NCBI GenBank assembly: GCA_002339725.1
Contig: DDKN01000124.1
Location: 17,822-31,911, forward strand
Reading direction: 5' to 3'
Origin: Thiobacillus sp. UBA2597
GTDB lineage: Bacteria; Pseudomonadota; Gammaproteobacteria; Burkholderiales; Thiobacillaceae
DNA length: 14,090 bases
The position numbers were made by a program, and so were the translations under genes. A model generated the notes under the pieces. The model made no database searches, was not told the DNA's origin, and saw only the letters and a program-made list of their open reading frames with translations. Shown piece after piece: positions 1-6,788 of this stretch (its first letter is position 1; each line of letters begins with the position of its first letter).

Positions 1-60
1 AAGTTTTATTGGGCACGGTGGATAAACTCGGCGCATTCTGTAACCCCCTGTTTTATAGAC

Positions 61-66
61 TATGAT
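61..66 (+). promoter_or_regulatory. Possible -10 element for intI
   Basis: The hexamer TATGAT lies in an AT-rich patch directly before the GTG at 67. The best -35 I can place, CTGTAA at 38-43 (17 nt spacer), is poor. If this is the -10, transcription would begin near 73 and translation would have to start at ATG 85 or ATG 97. This is weak evidence from base pattern alone. Confidence 0.2.
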
Positions 67-1083
67 GTGTCTAATATTCTGCCCATGGTTCAAGCCATGT
101 CAAATAGCCAACCATCAGTACCTTCTCAGCCCAAGTTGCTGGACCAAGTGCGCGATCGCCTGCGGGTAAAGCATTACAGCAAGCGCACCGAGGCGGCCTA
201 TGTGCAGTGGATTAAACGATACATCTATTTTCACGATAAACGCCACCCCCTGGAGTTGGGCAAGGCCGAGGTGGAGTCTTTTCTGACTTCGCTGGCGGTG
301 GAGCGCAATGTCAGCGCAGCCACCCAGTCGCAGGCGCTGTCGGCCATTTTGTTTCTTTATAAAGAGGTGCTGGACCAGCCCTTGCCCTGGCTCGACGAGG
401 TGACGCGGGCGAAGAAGCCGGCGCGCCTGCCCACGGTGTTGACCCGGGACGAGGTGGGGCGGCTGCTTAAATATTTGGATGATCCTTTGATGGATCTAGT
501 TGTGCGTTTGCTTTATGGCACAGGCATGCGTTTGTTGGAGTGCCTGCGTTTGCGGGTGAAGGATGTCGATTTCGCCCGGCATGAGATTGTGGTGCGCGAG
601 GGCAAGGGCGCCAAGGACAGGGTGACCATGTTGCCGGCCACTCTGGCAGATCGGCTCAAGGTGCATCTGGTTCAGGTGAAGGCGCAGCATGTGGCCGACC
701 TGGCCATGGGCAAGGGCGAGGTATGGCTGCCGGATGCGCTGGCGGTCAAGTACCCTAACGCCGGTAAGACCTGGGCCTGGCAGTATGTGTTTCCCGCCGC
801 GGGTTTTTCGACCGACCCGCGCTCCGGTGCCGTGCGTCGCCACCATATCGACGAGAAGCGGGTTCAGCGGTCGGTCCGCCGGGCAGCCGAGCGGGCCGAG
901 ATTGCCAAGCCGGTGAGTCCGCACACCTTGCGCCATTCTTTCGCCACGCACCTGCTGGAAGGCGGCTACGATATCCGCACCGTGCAGGAGTTGCTCGGCC
1001 ATTCGGACGTTTCCACGACCATGATTTACACCCATGTCCTTAACAAAGGTGGTCGCGGCGTGGTCAGCCCGCTCGACCGGTAG
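67..1083 (+). CDS. intI: Integron integrase (IntI-type tyrosine recombinase)
   Basis: Site-specific tyrosine recombinase that would insert and excise gene cassettes by attI x attC recombination. From the GTG at 67 it is 338 aa: an N-terminal SAM-like core-binding domain (about 25-105) and a catalytic domain (about 120-330). The catalytic set is complete: R155 in GTGMR, K183 or K180 in the REGKGAKDR strand, H286 and R289 in HTLRH, H312 in LLGHSD and nucleophile Y321 in YTHV. The integron-specific insert between patches II and III is visible at about 208-242 (DLAMGKGEVWLPDAL then KTWAWQYVFPA), which separates it from XerC/XerD. No Shine-Dalgarno supports GTG 67, ATG 85 or ATG 97; ATG 97 is a reasonable alternative. 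Base composition is more AT-rich than in the TCA genes that follow, suggesting a separate origin. In a classical layout attI and the cassettes would lie left of the gene, outside this window. Confidence 0.95.
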   Translation: MSNILPMVQAMSNSQPSVPSQPKLLDQVRDRLRVKHYSKRTEAAYVQWIKRYIYFHDKRHPLELGKAEVESFLTSLAVERNVSAATQSQALSAILFLYKEVLDQPLPWLDEVTRAKKPARLPTVLTRDEVGRLLKYLDDPLMDLVVRLLYGTGMRLLECLRLRVKDVDFARHEIVVREGKGAKDRVTMLPATLADRLKVHLVQVKAQHVADLAMGKGEVWLPDALAVKYPNAGKTWAWQYVFPAAGFSTDPRSGAVRRHHIDEKRVQRSVRRAAERAEIAKPVSPHTLRHSFATHLLEGGYDIRTVQELLGHSDVSTTMIYTHVLNKGGRGVVSPLDR

Positions 1084-1140
1084 AGCCGGTAAAATCGGAA
1101 CAATGGTTTGAGGCCAGGATATTTTTGGATGGACAGGCTT

Positions 1141-1443
1141 ATGACGCGTATGTACAACCCCCCGCACCCCGGTGAAACTCTGCGCGACGATGTGTTGCCG
1201 GCATTGGGCCTGAGCGTGACCCAGGCCGCCGAGCAGTTGGGCGTGACCCGTGCGGCGCTGTCGAGGGTGCTCAACGGCCGGGCCGCGATTTCGCCGGAGA
1301 TGGCCCTGCGTTTGGAGGCTTGGCTGGGCATCGAGCATGGCGGCCGTGCCGATGGCTGGATTGCCCAGCAGGCTGCCTACGATTTGTGGAAGGCGCGCAA
1401 GGCGGGCAAGCCTAAAGTGACGCCGTTGAAGCTGGCGGCGTAA
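1141..1443 (+). CDS. higA: HigA-family antitoxin, XRE-type HTH regulator (orphan)
   Basis: Small DNA-binding protein of the HigA antitoxin family (100 aa from ATG 1141). It begins with the family hallmark YNPPHPGE, followed by a helix-turn-helix at about 25-46 (SVTQAAEQLGV, then TRAALSRVLNGR), the conserved ISPEMALRLE segment, and a C-terminal AYDLW motif. HigA proteins normally neutralise the mRNase HigB and repress their own promoter. In higBA operons the toxin gene comes first, but here the 57 nt upstream reach the integrase stop and hold no toxin, and sdhB follows 3 nt downstream. It therefore looks like an orphan antitoxin, or an antitoxin-derived regulator. ATG 1129 and ATG 1150 are alternative starts; I prefer 1141 because an AGG lies a few nt upstream and the product matches family length. 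Confidence 0.8.
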   Translation: MTRMYNPPHPGETLRDDVLPALGLSVTQAAEQLGVTRAALSRVLNGRAAISPEMALRLEAWLGIEHGGRADGWIAQQAAYDLWKARKAGKPKVTPLKLAA

Positions 1444-1446
1444 GCC

Positions 1447-2151
1447 ATGTCGACACTGCGCTTCTCTATCTACCGTTACGACCCCGAATCCAACGCCGCG
1501 CCGCGGATGCAGAGCTATGAGCTGGATGCCGGCTTCAAGGGCCAGATGGTGCTCGACGCCTTGCTCGCGCTGAAGGAGCAGGACGACAGCCTGGGTTTTC
1601 GCCGCTCCTGCCGCGAGGGGGTGTGCGGCTCTGACGGAGTGAACGTCAACGGCACCAATGTGCTGGCCTGCATCACGCCGCTGGCGGGGCTCAAGCAGCC
1701 GATCGTGATTCGGCCCCTGCCCCGGCTGCCGGTGGTGCGCGACCTGATCGTGGACATGGCCGAGTTCATGCGCCATTACCGGGCGGTGAAGCCCTATCTG
1801 ATCAACCTGGAGCCGGAGCCGGAGAACGAGCGCCTGCAAAGCCCCGAGGAGCGGGCCGAGCTGGACGGCCTGTACGAGTGCATCCTGTGCGGCTGCTGCA
1901 CCACGGCCTGTCCCTCGTTCTGGTGGAACCCGGACAAGTTCCTGGGCCCGGCCGCCTTGCTCCAGGCCTATCGCTTTGTCGCCGATTCGCGCGACCAGGC
2001 CACGGCCGAGCGGCTGGATTTTCTGGAAGACCCGTACCGGCTGTTCCGCTGCCACGGCATCATGAATTGCGTGGAAGTTTGCCCGAAAGGCTTGAACCCC
2101 ACGGCCGCGGCCGGCAAAATCAAGGCCTTGCTGGTGAAGCGCGCGCTTTGA
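1447..2151 (+). CDS. sdhB: Succinate dehydrogenase iron-sulfur subunit SdhB
   Basis: Electron-transfer subunit of respiratory complex II, carrying electrons from the SdhA flavin to quinone at the inner membrane. The 234 aa length is normal and all cluster ligands are present. The N-terminal ferredoxin domain has the [2Fe-2S] set C55, C60, D63 and C75 (SCREGVCGSDG, later LACIT). The C-terminal domain has C145, C148, C151 and C212 for the [4Fe-4S] cluster, and C155, C202 and C208 for the [3Fe-4S] cluster (CILCGCC, CHGIMNC, VCPKG). The gene starts 3 nt after the higA stop, in the same reading frame, with no clear ribosome-binding site, so translation may be coupled to higA. The last bases overlap sdhE. 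In related bacteria sdhC-sdhD-sdhA normally precede sdhB; here intI-higA does, so the other subunits must lie outside this window. Confidence 0.97.
   Translation: MSTLRFSIYRYDPESNAAPRMQSYELDAGFKGQMVLDALLALKEQDDSLGFRRSCREGVCGSDGVNVNGTNVLACITPLAGLKQPIVIRPLPRLPVVRDLIVDMAEFMRHYRAVKPYLINLEPEPENERLQSPEERAELDGLYECILCGCCTTACPSFWWNPDKFLGPAALLQAYRFVADSRDQATAERLDFLEDPYRLFRCHGIMNCVEVCPKGLNPTAAAGKIKALLVKRAL
2133..2139 (+). promoter_or_regulatory. Ribosome-binding site supporting the TTG start of sdhE
   Basis: GGTGAAG inside the 3' end of sdhB lies 8 nt before TTG 2148. It resembles a Shine-Dalgarno sequence and is the reason for choosing that non-ATG start. Confidence 0.45.
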
Positions 2152-2390
2152 CCGAGCAATTGAACCGTCTGCGCTGGCGTTGCCGGCGCGGCATGCTGGA
2201 GCTGGACGCCTGGCTGGAGGGGTTTCTGGACACGGCGTTCGGTCATCTCGACCCGGTCGAGCAGGCTGCCTTCGGCCGTTTGGTCGAGCAGGAAGACATG
2301 GACCTGTATGCCTGGTTGACGGGTCAAGCGTCGCCGCCGGCCGAATTTCAGGCCGTGATTGAAAAGATTAGAAAAGTGACGTCGAGATGA
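2148..2390 (+). CDS. sdhE: SdhE, FAD assembly factor for succinate dehydrogenase
   Basis: Small cytoplasmic protein (80 aa) of the SdhE/YgfY (DUF339) family, which promotes covalent FAD attachment to SdhA. The family signature RRGMLELD is at residues 14-21, followed by the usual helical body (WLEGFLD, then LVEQEDMDLYAWLTG near residues 47-61). The start is inferred to be TTG 2148: it overlaps the sdhB stop as TTGA, gives the normal family length, has a GGTGAAG 8 nt upstream, and keeps the conserved RRG. The first in-frame ATG (2193) would remove that motif. The stop overlaps the gltA start as ATGA, so sdhB, sdhE and gltA appear translationally chained. Confidence 0.9.
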   Translation: MTEQLNRLRWRCRRGMLELDAWLEGFLDTAFGHLDPVEQAAFGRLVEQEDMDLYAWLTGQASPPAEFQAVIEKIRKVTSR

Positions 2391-3682
2391 GCAAAAAAAC
2401 CGCCACCATCGCATTCAGCGACAAGGACAAGACCATCGAGCTGCCCGTGCTCGAAGGCAGCATGGGGCCGGCCGTCATCGACAGCCGCGGCCTGGGCCAG
2501 CACGGGGTGTTCAGCTATGACCCGGGCTTTCTCTCGACCGCGAGCTGTTCTTCCGCCATCACCTACATCGACGGCGACAAGGGCCTGCTTTATTACCGCG
2601 GTTACCCCATCGAGCAGCTGGCCCAGCATTCGGATTTTCTCGAAGTCGCCTATCTGCTGATCAACGGCGAGCTACCCACGGCCGAGCAGAAGGCCCAATT
2701 CGTCAGCACGGTGAAGGAACACACCATGCTGCACGACCTGATGTCCAACTTCTACCGGGGCTTTAGGCGCGACGCCCACCCGATGGCGGTGATGGTCGGC
2801 GTGGTCGGCGCCATGTCGGCCTTCTATCGCGACTCGTCCGACGCCTTCGACCCGGCCCAGCGCGACATCGCCGCCTTCCGCCTGCTGGCCAAGGTGCCCA
2901 CCATCGCGGCCTGGAGCTACAAGTACAACATCGGCCAGCCCTTCATGTACCCGCAAAACCGCTTCAGCTATGCGGAGAACTTCCTGTACATGATGTTCGC
3001 CACGCCCTGCGAGGAATACCAGCCCAACCCGGTGCTGGCCCGCGCCCTGGAGCGCATCTTCATCCTGCATGCCGACCACGAGCAGAACGCCTCGTCGTCC
3101 ACCGTGCGGGTGGCCGGGTCCTCCGGCGCCAACCCCTTCGCCTGCATCGCCGCCGGCATCGCCTCGCTCTGGGGCCCGCTGCACGGCGGCGCCAACGAGG
3201 CGACGCTGAACATGCTGGAACAGATCGGCGACGAGAGCCGCATCGCCGAGTTCATCGAGCGGGCCAAGGACAAGACCGATTCCTTCCGCCTGATGGGCTT
3301 CGGCCACCGGGTGTACAAGAACATGGACCCGCGCGCGGCGATCATGCGCGAGACCTGCCACGAGGTGCTGAACGAGCTGGGCCTGAACGACGACCCGCTG
3401 TTCAAGCTGGCGCTGAAGCTGGAGAAGATCGCGCTGGAGGACGACTACTTCGTGAAGAAGAAGCTCTATCCCAACGTCGATTTCTATTCCGGCATCGTCA
3501 TGCGCGCCATGGGCATCCCCAACTCGATGTTCACCGCCATCTTCGCCCTGGCCCGCACCGCCGGCTGGACCGCGCAGTGGATGGAGATGATCGCCAGCCC
3601 CGAGCACAAGATCGCCCGGCCGCGCCAACTCTATGTCGGCGCCGGGCGGCGCGACTACGTGCCGATGGACAAGCGCAAGTAA
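2387..3682 (+). CDS. gltA: Citrate synthase, type II
   Basis: Condenses acetyl-CoA with oxaloacetate to give citrate, the entry step of the TCA cycle. The 431 aa product fits the Gram-negative hexameric (often NADH-inhibited) class. Active-site residues are visible: H266 in WGPLHGGANEA, H307 in GFGHRVYKNMDPRA and D365 in NVDFYSG; substrate-binding H231 lies in HADHEQN and R316 in DPRA. The N-terminal small domain typical of GltA (LPVLEGSMGP, then a cysteine-containing STASCSSAI stretch) is present. The start overlaps the sdhE stop. The TAA stop is followed directly by the ATG of sucA in the same frame, leaving no intergenic base, so the downstream gene probably depends on termination-reinitiation. 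Confidence 0.98.
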   Translation: MSKKTATIAFSDKDKTIELPVLEGSMGPAVIDSRGLGQHGVFSYDPGFLSTASCSSAITYIDGDKGLLYYRGYPIEQLAQHSDFLEVAYLLINGELPTAEQKAQFVSTVKEHTMLHDLMSNFYRGFRRDAHPMAVMVGVVGAMSAFYRDSSDAFDPAQRDIAAFRLLAKVPTIAAWSYKYNIGQPFMYPQNRFSYAENFLYMMFATPCEEYQPNPVLARALERIFILHADHEQNASSSTVRVAGSSGANPFACIAAGIASLWGPLHGGANEATLNMLEQIGDESRIAEFIERAKDKTDSFRLMGFGHRVYKNMDPRAAIMRETCHEVLNELGLNDDPLFKLALKLEKIALEDDYFVKKKLYPNVDFYSGIVMRAMGIPNSMFTAIFALARTAGWTAQWMEMIASPEHKIARPRQLYVGAGRRDYVPMDKRK

Positions 3683-6370
3683 ATGGGCGGACGCGGCGAG
3701 GCCTATTTCGCGGGCAGCGCCGAATACCTGGCGGCGCTGGAGGCGCGCGAGCAGGCGCCGCCGCCGGCCAAGCCCAGCGGCCCGGCGGTCACCGACTGGA
3801 CCCTGCTGCAGTGCAATACCGGCCAGGTCGGCGTGCTGCAGCTGATCAACGCCTATCGCTTCCACGGCTTTCGCGCCGCCGACCTCGACCCGCTCAAGCG
3901 CCTGAACCAGGAACCGCTGCCCGAGCTGGACCCGGCCAACTACGGCCTGACCCCGGCCGACCTCGACCTCGAATTCGACACCGGCTCGCTGGCCGGGCCG
4001 CCGCGCGACAGCTTGCGCAATATCCAGATCCGGGTGCGCCGCGCCTATTGCGGCACGCTGTCGGCCGAGTACATGCACATCCGCAGCACCGAGCAGAAGC
4101 GCTGGCTGCAGGCGCGGCTGGAGTCGTCCGAGGAACTGGAGCGGGAGTTTTCCGGCGAGCGCAGGCTTTGGCTGCTCAAGCAGCTCACCCTGGCCGAGAC
4201 CCTGGAAAAGCTCATTCACACCCGTTTCGTCGGCCAGAAGCGTTTTTCGCTCGAGGGTGGCGAATCGCTCATTCCCCTGCTCAACTTCCTGGCCGAGCGC
4301 GCCGCCGCCGCCGGGGTGAAGGAGATCGGCCTGGGCATGGCCCATCGCGGCCGGCTCAACGTGTTGCACAACGTGCTCGGCCGCTCGGCCCTGGCGTTGT
4401 TCGAGCAGGAGTCCAACCTGGCCGCGGAGGGCGCCTCGACCGGCGACGTGAAATACCACCTGGGCTACGCCCGCGAGGTGGAGACCGCGGCCGGCCCCAT
4501 CCGCCTGGCTCTGGCCTTCAACCCCTCGCACCTGGAGATCGTCAACCCGGCGGTGCAGGGCTGGGTGCGGGCGCAGCAGCAAAAGCGCGGCGACATGGAC
4601 GGCAGCCAGGTGATGCCGGTGCTGATCCATGGCGACGCCGCCTTCGCCGGCCAGGGCGTGGTGATGGAGGGTCTCGCCATGTCGGCCACCCGCGGCTTCA
4701 CCAGCGGCGGCACCCTGCACATCATCGTCAACAACCAGATCGGCTTCACCACCTCGGACCCGCGCGACACCCGGTCCAGCCTGTACTGCACCGACGTGAT
4801 GAAGATGGTGGAGGCGCCGGTGCTGCACGTGAACGGCGACGACCCCGAGGCGGTGCTCAAGGCCGTGCGCATCGCCCTCGACTATCGCATGGCCTTCCAC
4901 CACGACATCGCCATCGACCTGATCTGCTACCGCCGCCTGGGCCACAACGAGCAGGACGAGCCGATGGTGACCCAGCCGCTGATGTACCGGAAGATCCGCG
5001 ATCTGGCGAGCACGCGTGCCCTCTACGCCCGGCGCCTGGAAGAGCAGGGCTTGCTGCAGGCCGGGGGCGGCGAGGCGCTGATCGACGCGTGCAAGCAAGA
5101 GATCGAGGCCCTGCCGGCCGCGCCCGAGCGGCCCTATACGCCCTATGTCGCCGACTGGCGGCCCTATCGCAATCAGCCATGGCGCGCGCCGGCCGACACC
5201 GCCGTCGAACTCGACCGCCTGCAAGCCTTGGGCCGGCGGCTGGCCCAGGAGCCGGCCGATTTCACCCTGCATCCGCGGGTGATCATGGTCATGGAAAGCC
5301 GGCGGCAGATGGCCGAGGGCAAGCTGCCGCTGGATTGGGGCATGGCCGAGGCCCTGGCCTTCGCCAGTTTGCTGACCGAGGGCCATGGCATCCGCCTGAC
5401 CGGCCAGGACTCCGGCCGGGGCACCTTCTTCCACCGCCACGCCGTGCTGCACGATCAGCAACGCGAGCGCTGGGATGCCGGGGTCTATGTGCCCTTGCAG
5501 AACGTCGCGCCCGAGCAGGCCCACTTCCTGGTGGTCGATTCGCTCCTGTCGGAAGAGGCGGTGCTCAGTTTCGAATACGGCTATGCCAGCGCGGCGCCGA
5601 ACGAGCTGGTGATCTGGGAGGCCCAGTTCGGTGACTTCGCCAACGGGGCCCAGGTGGTCATCGACCAGTTCCTCGCCGCGGGCGAGGCCAAGTGGGGCCG
5701 GCTCAACGGCCTGGTGCTTTATCTGCCGCACGGCTACGAAGGCCAGGGGCCGGAGCATTCCTCCGCCCGCATCGAGCGTTACCTGCAGCTGGCCGCCGAG
5801 GAAAACATGCAGATCGTGCAGCCCAGCCTGCCTTCCCAGCTGTTCCATCTCCTGCGCCGGCAGATCCGCCGGCCTTACCGCAAGCCCTTGATCTGCTTCA
5901 CGCCCAAGAGCCTGCTGCGCCACCCGGATTCCAGTTCCAGTCTGACGGATCTGGCCCAAGGCGGTTTCCGGCCGGTGCTGGGCGAGATCGACGCCGGCAT
6001 CGAACCTGACAAGGTGACGCGGCTGGTGTTCTGCAGCGGGCGGGTCTATTTCGACCTGCTGCATGCCCGCAAGGAACGGAGCCTGTCTCACATCGCCCTC
6101 CTGCGCGTCGAGCAGTTCTATCCGCTGCCGGATGCGGAGATCCAGGCGGAACTGGCGCGCTATCCGAATGCCGTGGAGATCGTCTGGGCCCAGGACGAGC
6201 CGCGCAACCAGGGGGCCTGGCGCTACATGGCCTACCACCTGCAGCAGTTGAGCGGCCAGGCCATCCACTACGCCGGCCGCCCGGCCTCGGCCTCGCCCGC
6301 CACCGGCTATCACAGCGTGCACAAGAAACAGCTCGATGAGCTGATCGCGGCGGCGCTCGGCGCCGGCTGA
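3683..6370 (+). CDS. sucA: 2-oxoglutarate dehydrogenase E1 component (thiamine diphosphate-dependent)
   Basis: E1 subunit of the 2-oxoglutarate dehydrogenase complex: decarboxylates 2-oxoglutarate and transfers the succinyl group to the lipoyl E2 (SucB). At 895 aa it is roughly 40 residues shorter than the E. coli enzyme. The catalytic region is intact: GMAHRGRLNVL near 219-229, HGDAAFAGQG with the ThDP/Mg aspartate at 318, NNQIGFTTSDPRDTRSS from about 350, CYRRLGHNEQDEP near 420, and the C-terminal transketolase-like half (DSGRGTFFHRHAV, WEAQFGDFANGAQ, GPEHSSARIERYLQL, SPKSLLRHP, AGRPASASPATGY). The N-terminus keeps AYFAGSAEYLAALE, but the following conserved stretch with the DP-x-S-V-x-x-x-W-R pattern is missing. 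The preceding codon is the gltA TAA in the same frame, so no longer in-frame start exists. No sucB or lpd follows; a repeat-rich gap does. Confidence 0.96.
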   Translation: MGGRGEAYFAGSAEYLAALEAREQAPPPAKPSGPAVTDWTLLQCNTGQVGVLQLINAYRFHGFRAADLDPLKRLNQEPLPELDPANYGLTPADLDLEFDTGSLAGPPRDSLRNIQIRVRRAYCGTLSAEYMHIRSTEQKRWLQARLESSEELEREFSGERRLWLLKQLTLAETLEKLIHTRFVGQKRFSLEGGESLIPLLNFLAERAAAAGVKEIGLGMAHRGRLNVLHNVLGRSALALFEQESNLAAEGASTGDVKYHLGYAREVETAAGPIRLALAFNPSHLEIVNPAVQGWVRAQQQKRGDMDGSQVMPVLIHGDAAFAGQGVVMEGLAMSATRGFTSGGTLHIIVNNQIGFTTSDPRDTRSSLYCTDVMKMVEAPVLHVNGDDPEAVLKAVRIALDYRMAFHHDIAIDLICYRRLGHNEQDEPMVTQPLMYRKIRDLASTRALYARRLEEQGLLQAGGGEALIDACKQEIEALPAAPERPYTPYVADWRPYRNQPWRAPADTAVELDRLQALGRRLAQEPADFTLHPRVIMVMESRRQMAEGKLPLDWGMAEALAFASLLTEGHGIRLTGQDSGRGTFFHRHAVLHDQQRERWDAGVYVPLQNVAPEQAHFLVVDSLLSEEAVLSFEYGYASAAPNELVIWEAQFGDFANGAQVVIDQFLAAGEAKWGRLNGLVLYLPHGYEGQGPEHSSARIERYLQLAAEENMQIVQPSLPSQLFHLLRRQIRRPYRKPLICFTPKSLLRHPDSSSSLTDLAQGGFRPVLGEIDAGIEPDKVTRLVFCSGRVYFDLLHARKERSLSHIALLRVEQFYPLPDAEIQAELARYPNAVEIVWAQDEPRNQGAWRYMAYHLQQLSGQAIHYAGRPASASPATGYHSVHKKQLDELIAAALGAG

Positions 6371-6395
6371 GCGCGGGTTGCCTGACTCGCGCGAT

Positions 6396-6434
6396 CCCCC
6401 TCCCAACCTCCCCCACAAGTGGGGGAGGTGTTAT
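6396..6434. repeat. Palindromic repeat family A, copy 1
   Basis: About 38 bp with a perfect hairpin: left arm CCTCCCCCAC at 6407-6416, loop AA, right arm GTGGGGGAGG at 6419-6428; the A/T bases just outside extend the stem to 11 bp. It is preceded by CCCTCCCAA and followed by TGTTAT, both shared with copy 2. A REP-like intergenic element. A 12 bp palindrome (CCGGTCGACCGG, 6438-6449) sits in the gap before copy 2. Confidence 0.9.
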
Positions 6435-6463
6435 GAACCGGTCGACCGGGCAGAGCTGTTGGA

Positions 6464-6501
6464 CCCCTCCCAACCTCTCCCACAAGTGGGGGAGGTGTTA
6501 T
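6464..6501. repeat. Palindromic repeat family A, copy 2
   Basis: Same unit as copy 1 including the CCCTCCCAA leader and TGTTAT tail, with one change in the left arm (CCTCTCCCAC), leaving a G-T wobble in the hairpin on one strand. It lies 67 bp after copy 1, measured at the shared AACC. Confidence 0.9.
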
Positions 6502-6531
6502 TGGACGGCGGCGACACGGTGCGGCTCGGCT

Positions 6532-6562
6532 CCCCCCAACCTCCCCCACAAGTGGGGGAGGA
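6532..6562. repeat. Palindromic repeat family A, copy 3
   Basis: Perfect CCTCCCCCAC / GTGGGGGAGG hairpin again, 66 bp after copy 2. The CCCTCCC leader is reduced to a C run and the TGTTAT tail is lost (AGTGAGG instead), so this copy is more diverged at its edges. Confidence 0.9.
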
Positions 6563-6571
6563 GTGAGGCAG

Positions 6572-6594
6572 CCTCCCCATAAAGGGGGGAGGGG
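6572..6594. repeat. Related hairpin, degenerate family A-like
   Basis: CCTCCCC (6572-6578) can pair with GGGGAGG (6586-6592) around an AT-rich loop. It resembles the inner part of family A but lacks the CAC/GTG apex, so it may be a decayed copy. Confidence 0.6.
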
Positions 6595-6631
6595 TCTAAG
6601 GCTGAGGTGGATTTGAGCCCCCCTCCCTATG

Positions 6632-6669
6632 CCCCCTCTCCCCTTTGGGGAGAGGGTAGGGGTGAGGGG
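6632..6669. repeat. Palindromic repeat family B, copy 1
   Basis: Hairpin with left arm CCCTCTCCCC (6634-6643), loop TTT and right arm GGGGAGAGGG (6647-6656), followed by TAGGGGTGAGGGG. A matching, slightly diverged element is at 8144-8182. The type resembles the short palindromic intergenic repeats seen in many proteobacterial genomes. Confidence 0.85.
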
Positions 6670-6788
6670 ACCGTTGGCGGGTCGGGTTCGAGAATGGAGA
6701 AGTACTCCCTCCCTGCATGTGAGGGGCTGGGGTGGGGAATTTTGTTTTTTCCCTGATAGAGAACCTGCCTAAAAGCGCGGGTGCATCT

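Larger units (their letters stand above)
6371..6788. other. Gene-free, repeat-rich junction between convergent genes
   Basis: About 420 nt between the sucA stop (plus strand) and the histidine kinase stop (minus strand). I see no credible gene. The first 300 nt are filled with GC-rich palindromes (listed separately); the last 120 nt (6670-6788) hold G-rich runs and a T-rich patch near 6739-6750, but no convincing hairpin-plus-T-tract terminator. The palindromes may serve as bidirectional terminators or mRNA 3' stabilisers; that is inference. Confidence 0.8.

Noticed and set aside
38..62. LexA (SOS) box upstream of intI
   Set aside because: CTGT occurs at 38-41 and 48-51, but the inverted ACAG half at the correct spacing is missing for both.
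1..66. attI site
   Set aside because: No GTTRRRY core on either strand in the visible 66 nt; it may lie further left.
2672..6418. Very long open frame (1248 codons) on the minus strand opposite gltA/sucA
   Set aside because: It is antisense to two clearly conserved genes, has repetitive Arg/Gly/His/Leu composition and no recognisable domain; a by-product of high GC and codon bias.
6396..6562. CRISPR array (three repeats with about 30 bp spacers)
   Set aside because: Repeats are imperfect at their edges, each is a near-complete palindrome, related hairpins lie beside them, and no cas gene is in the window. REP-like elements explain it better.
6735..6755. Rho-independent terminator (GGGGAA, T-rich, TTCCC)
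   Set aside because: The possible stem is only about 5 bp and the T-run is in the loop, not after the stem.
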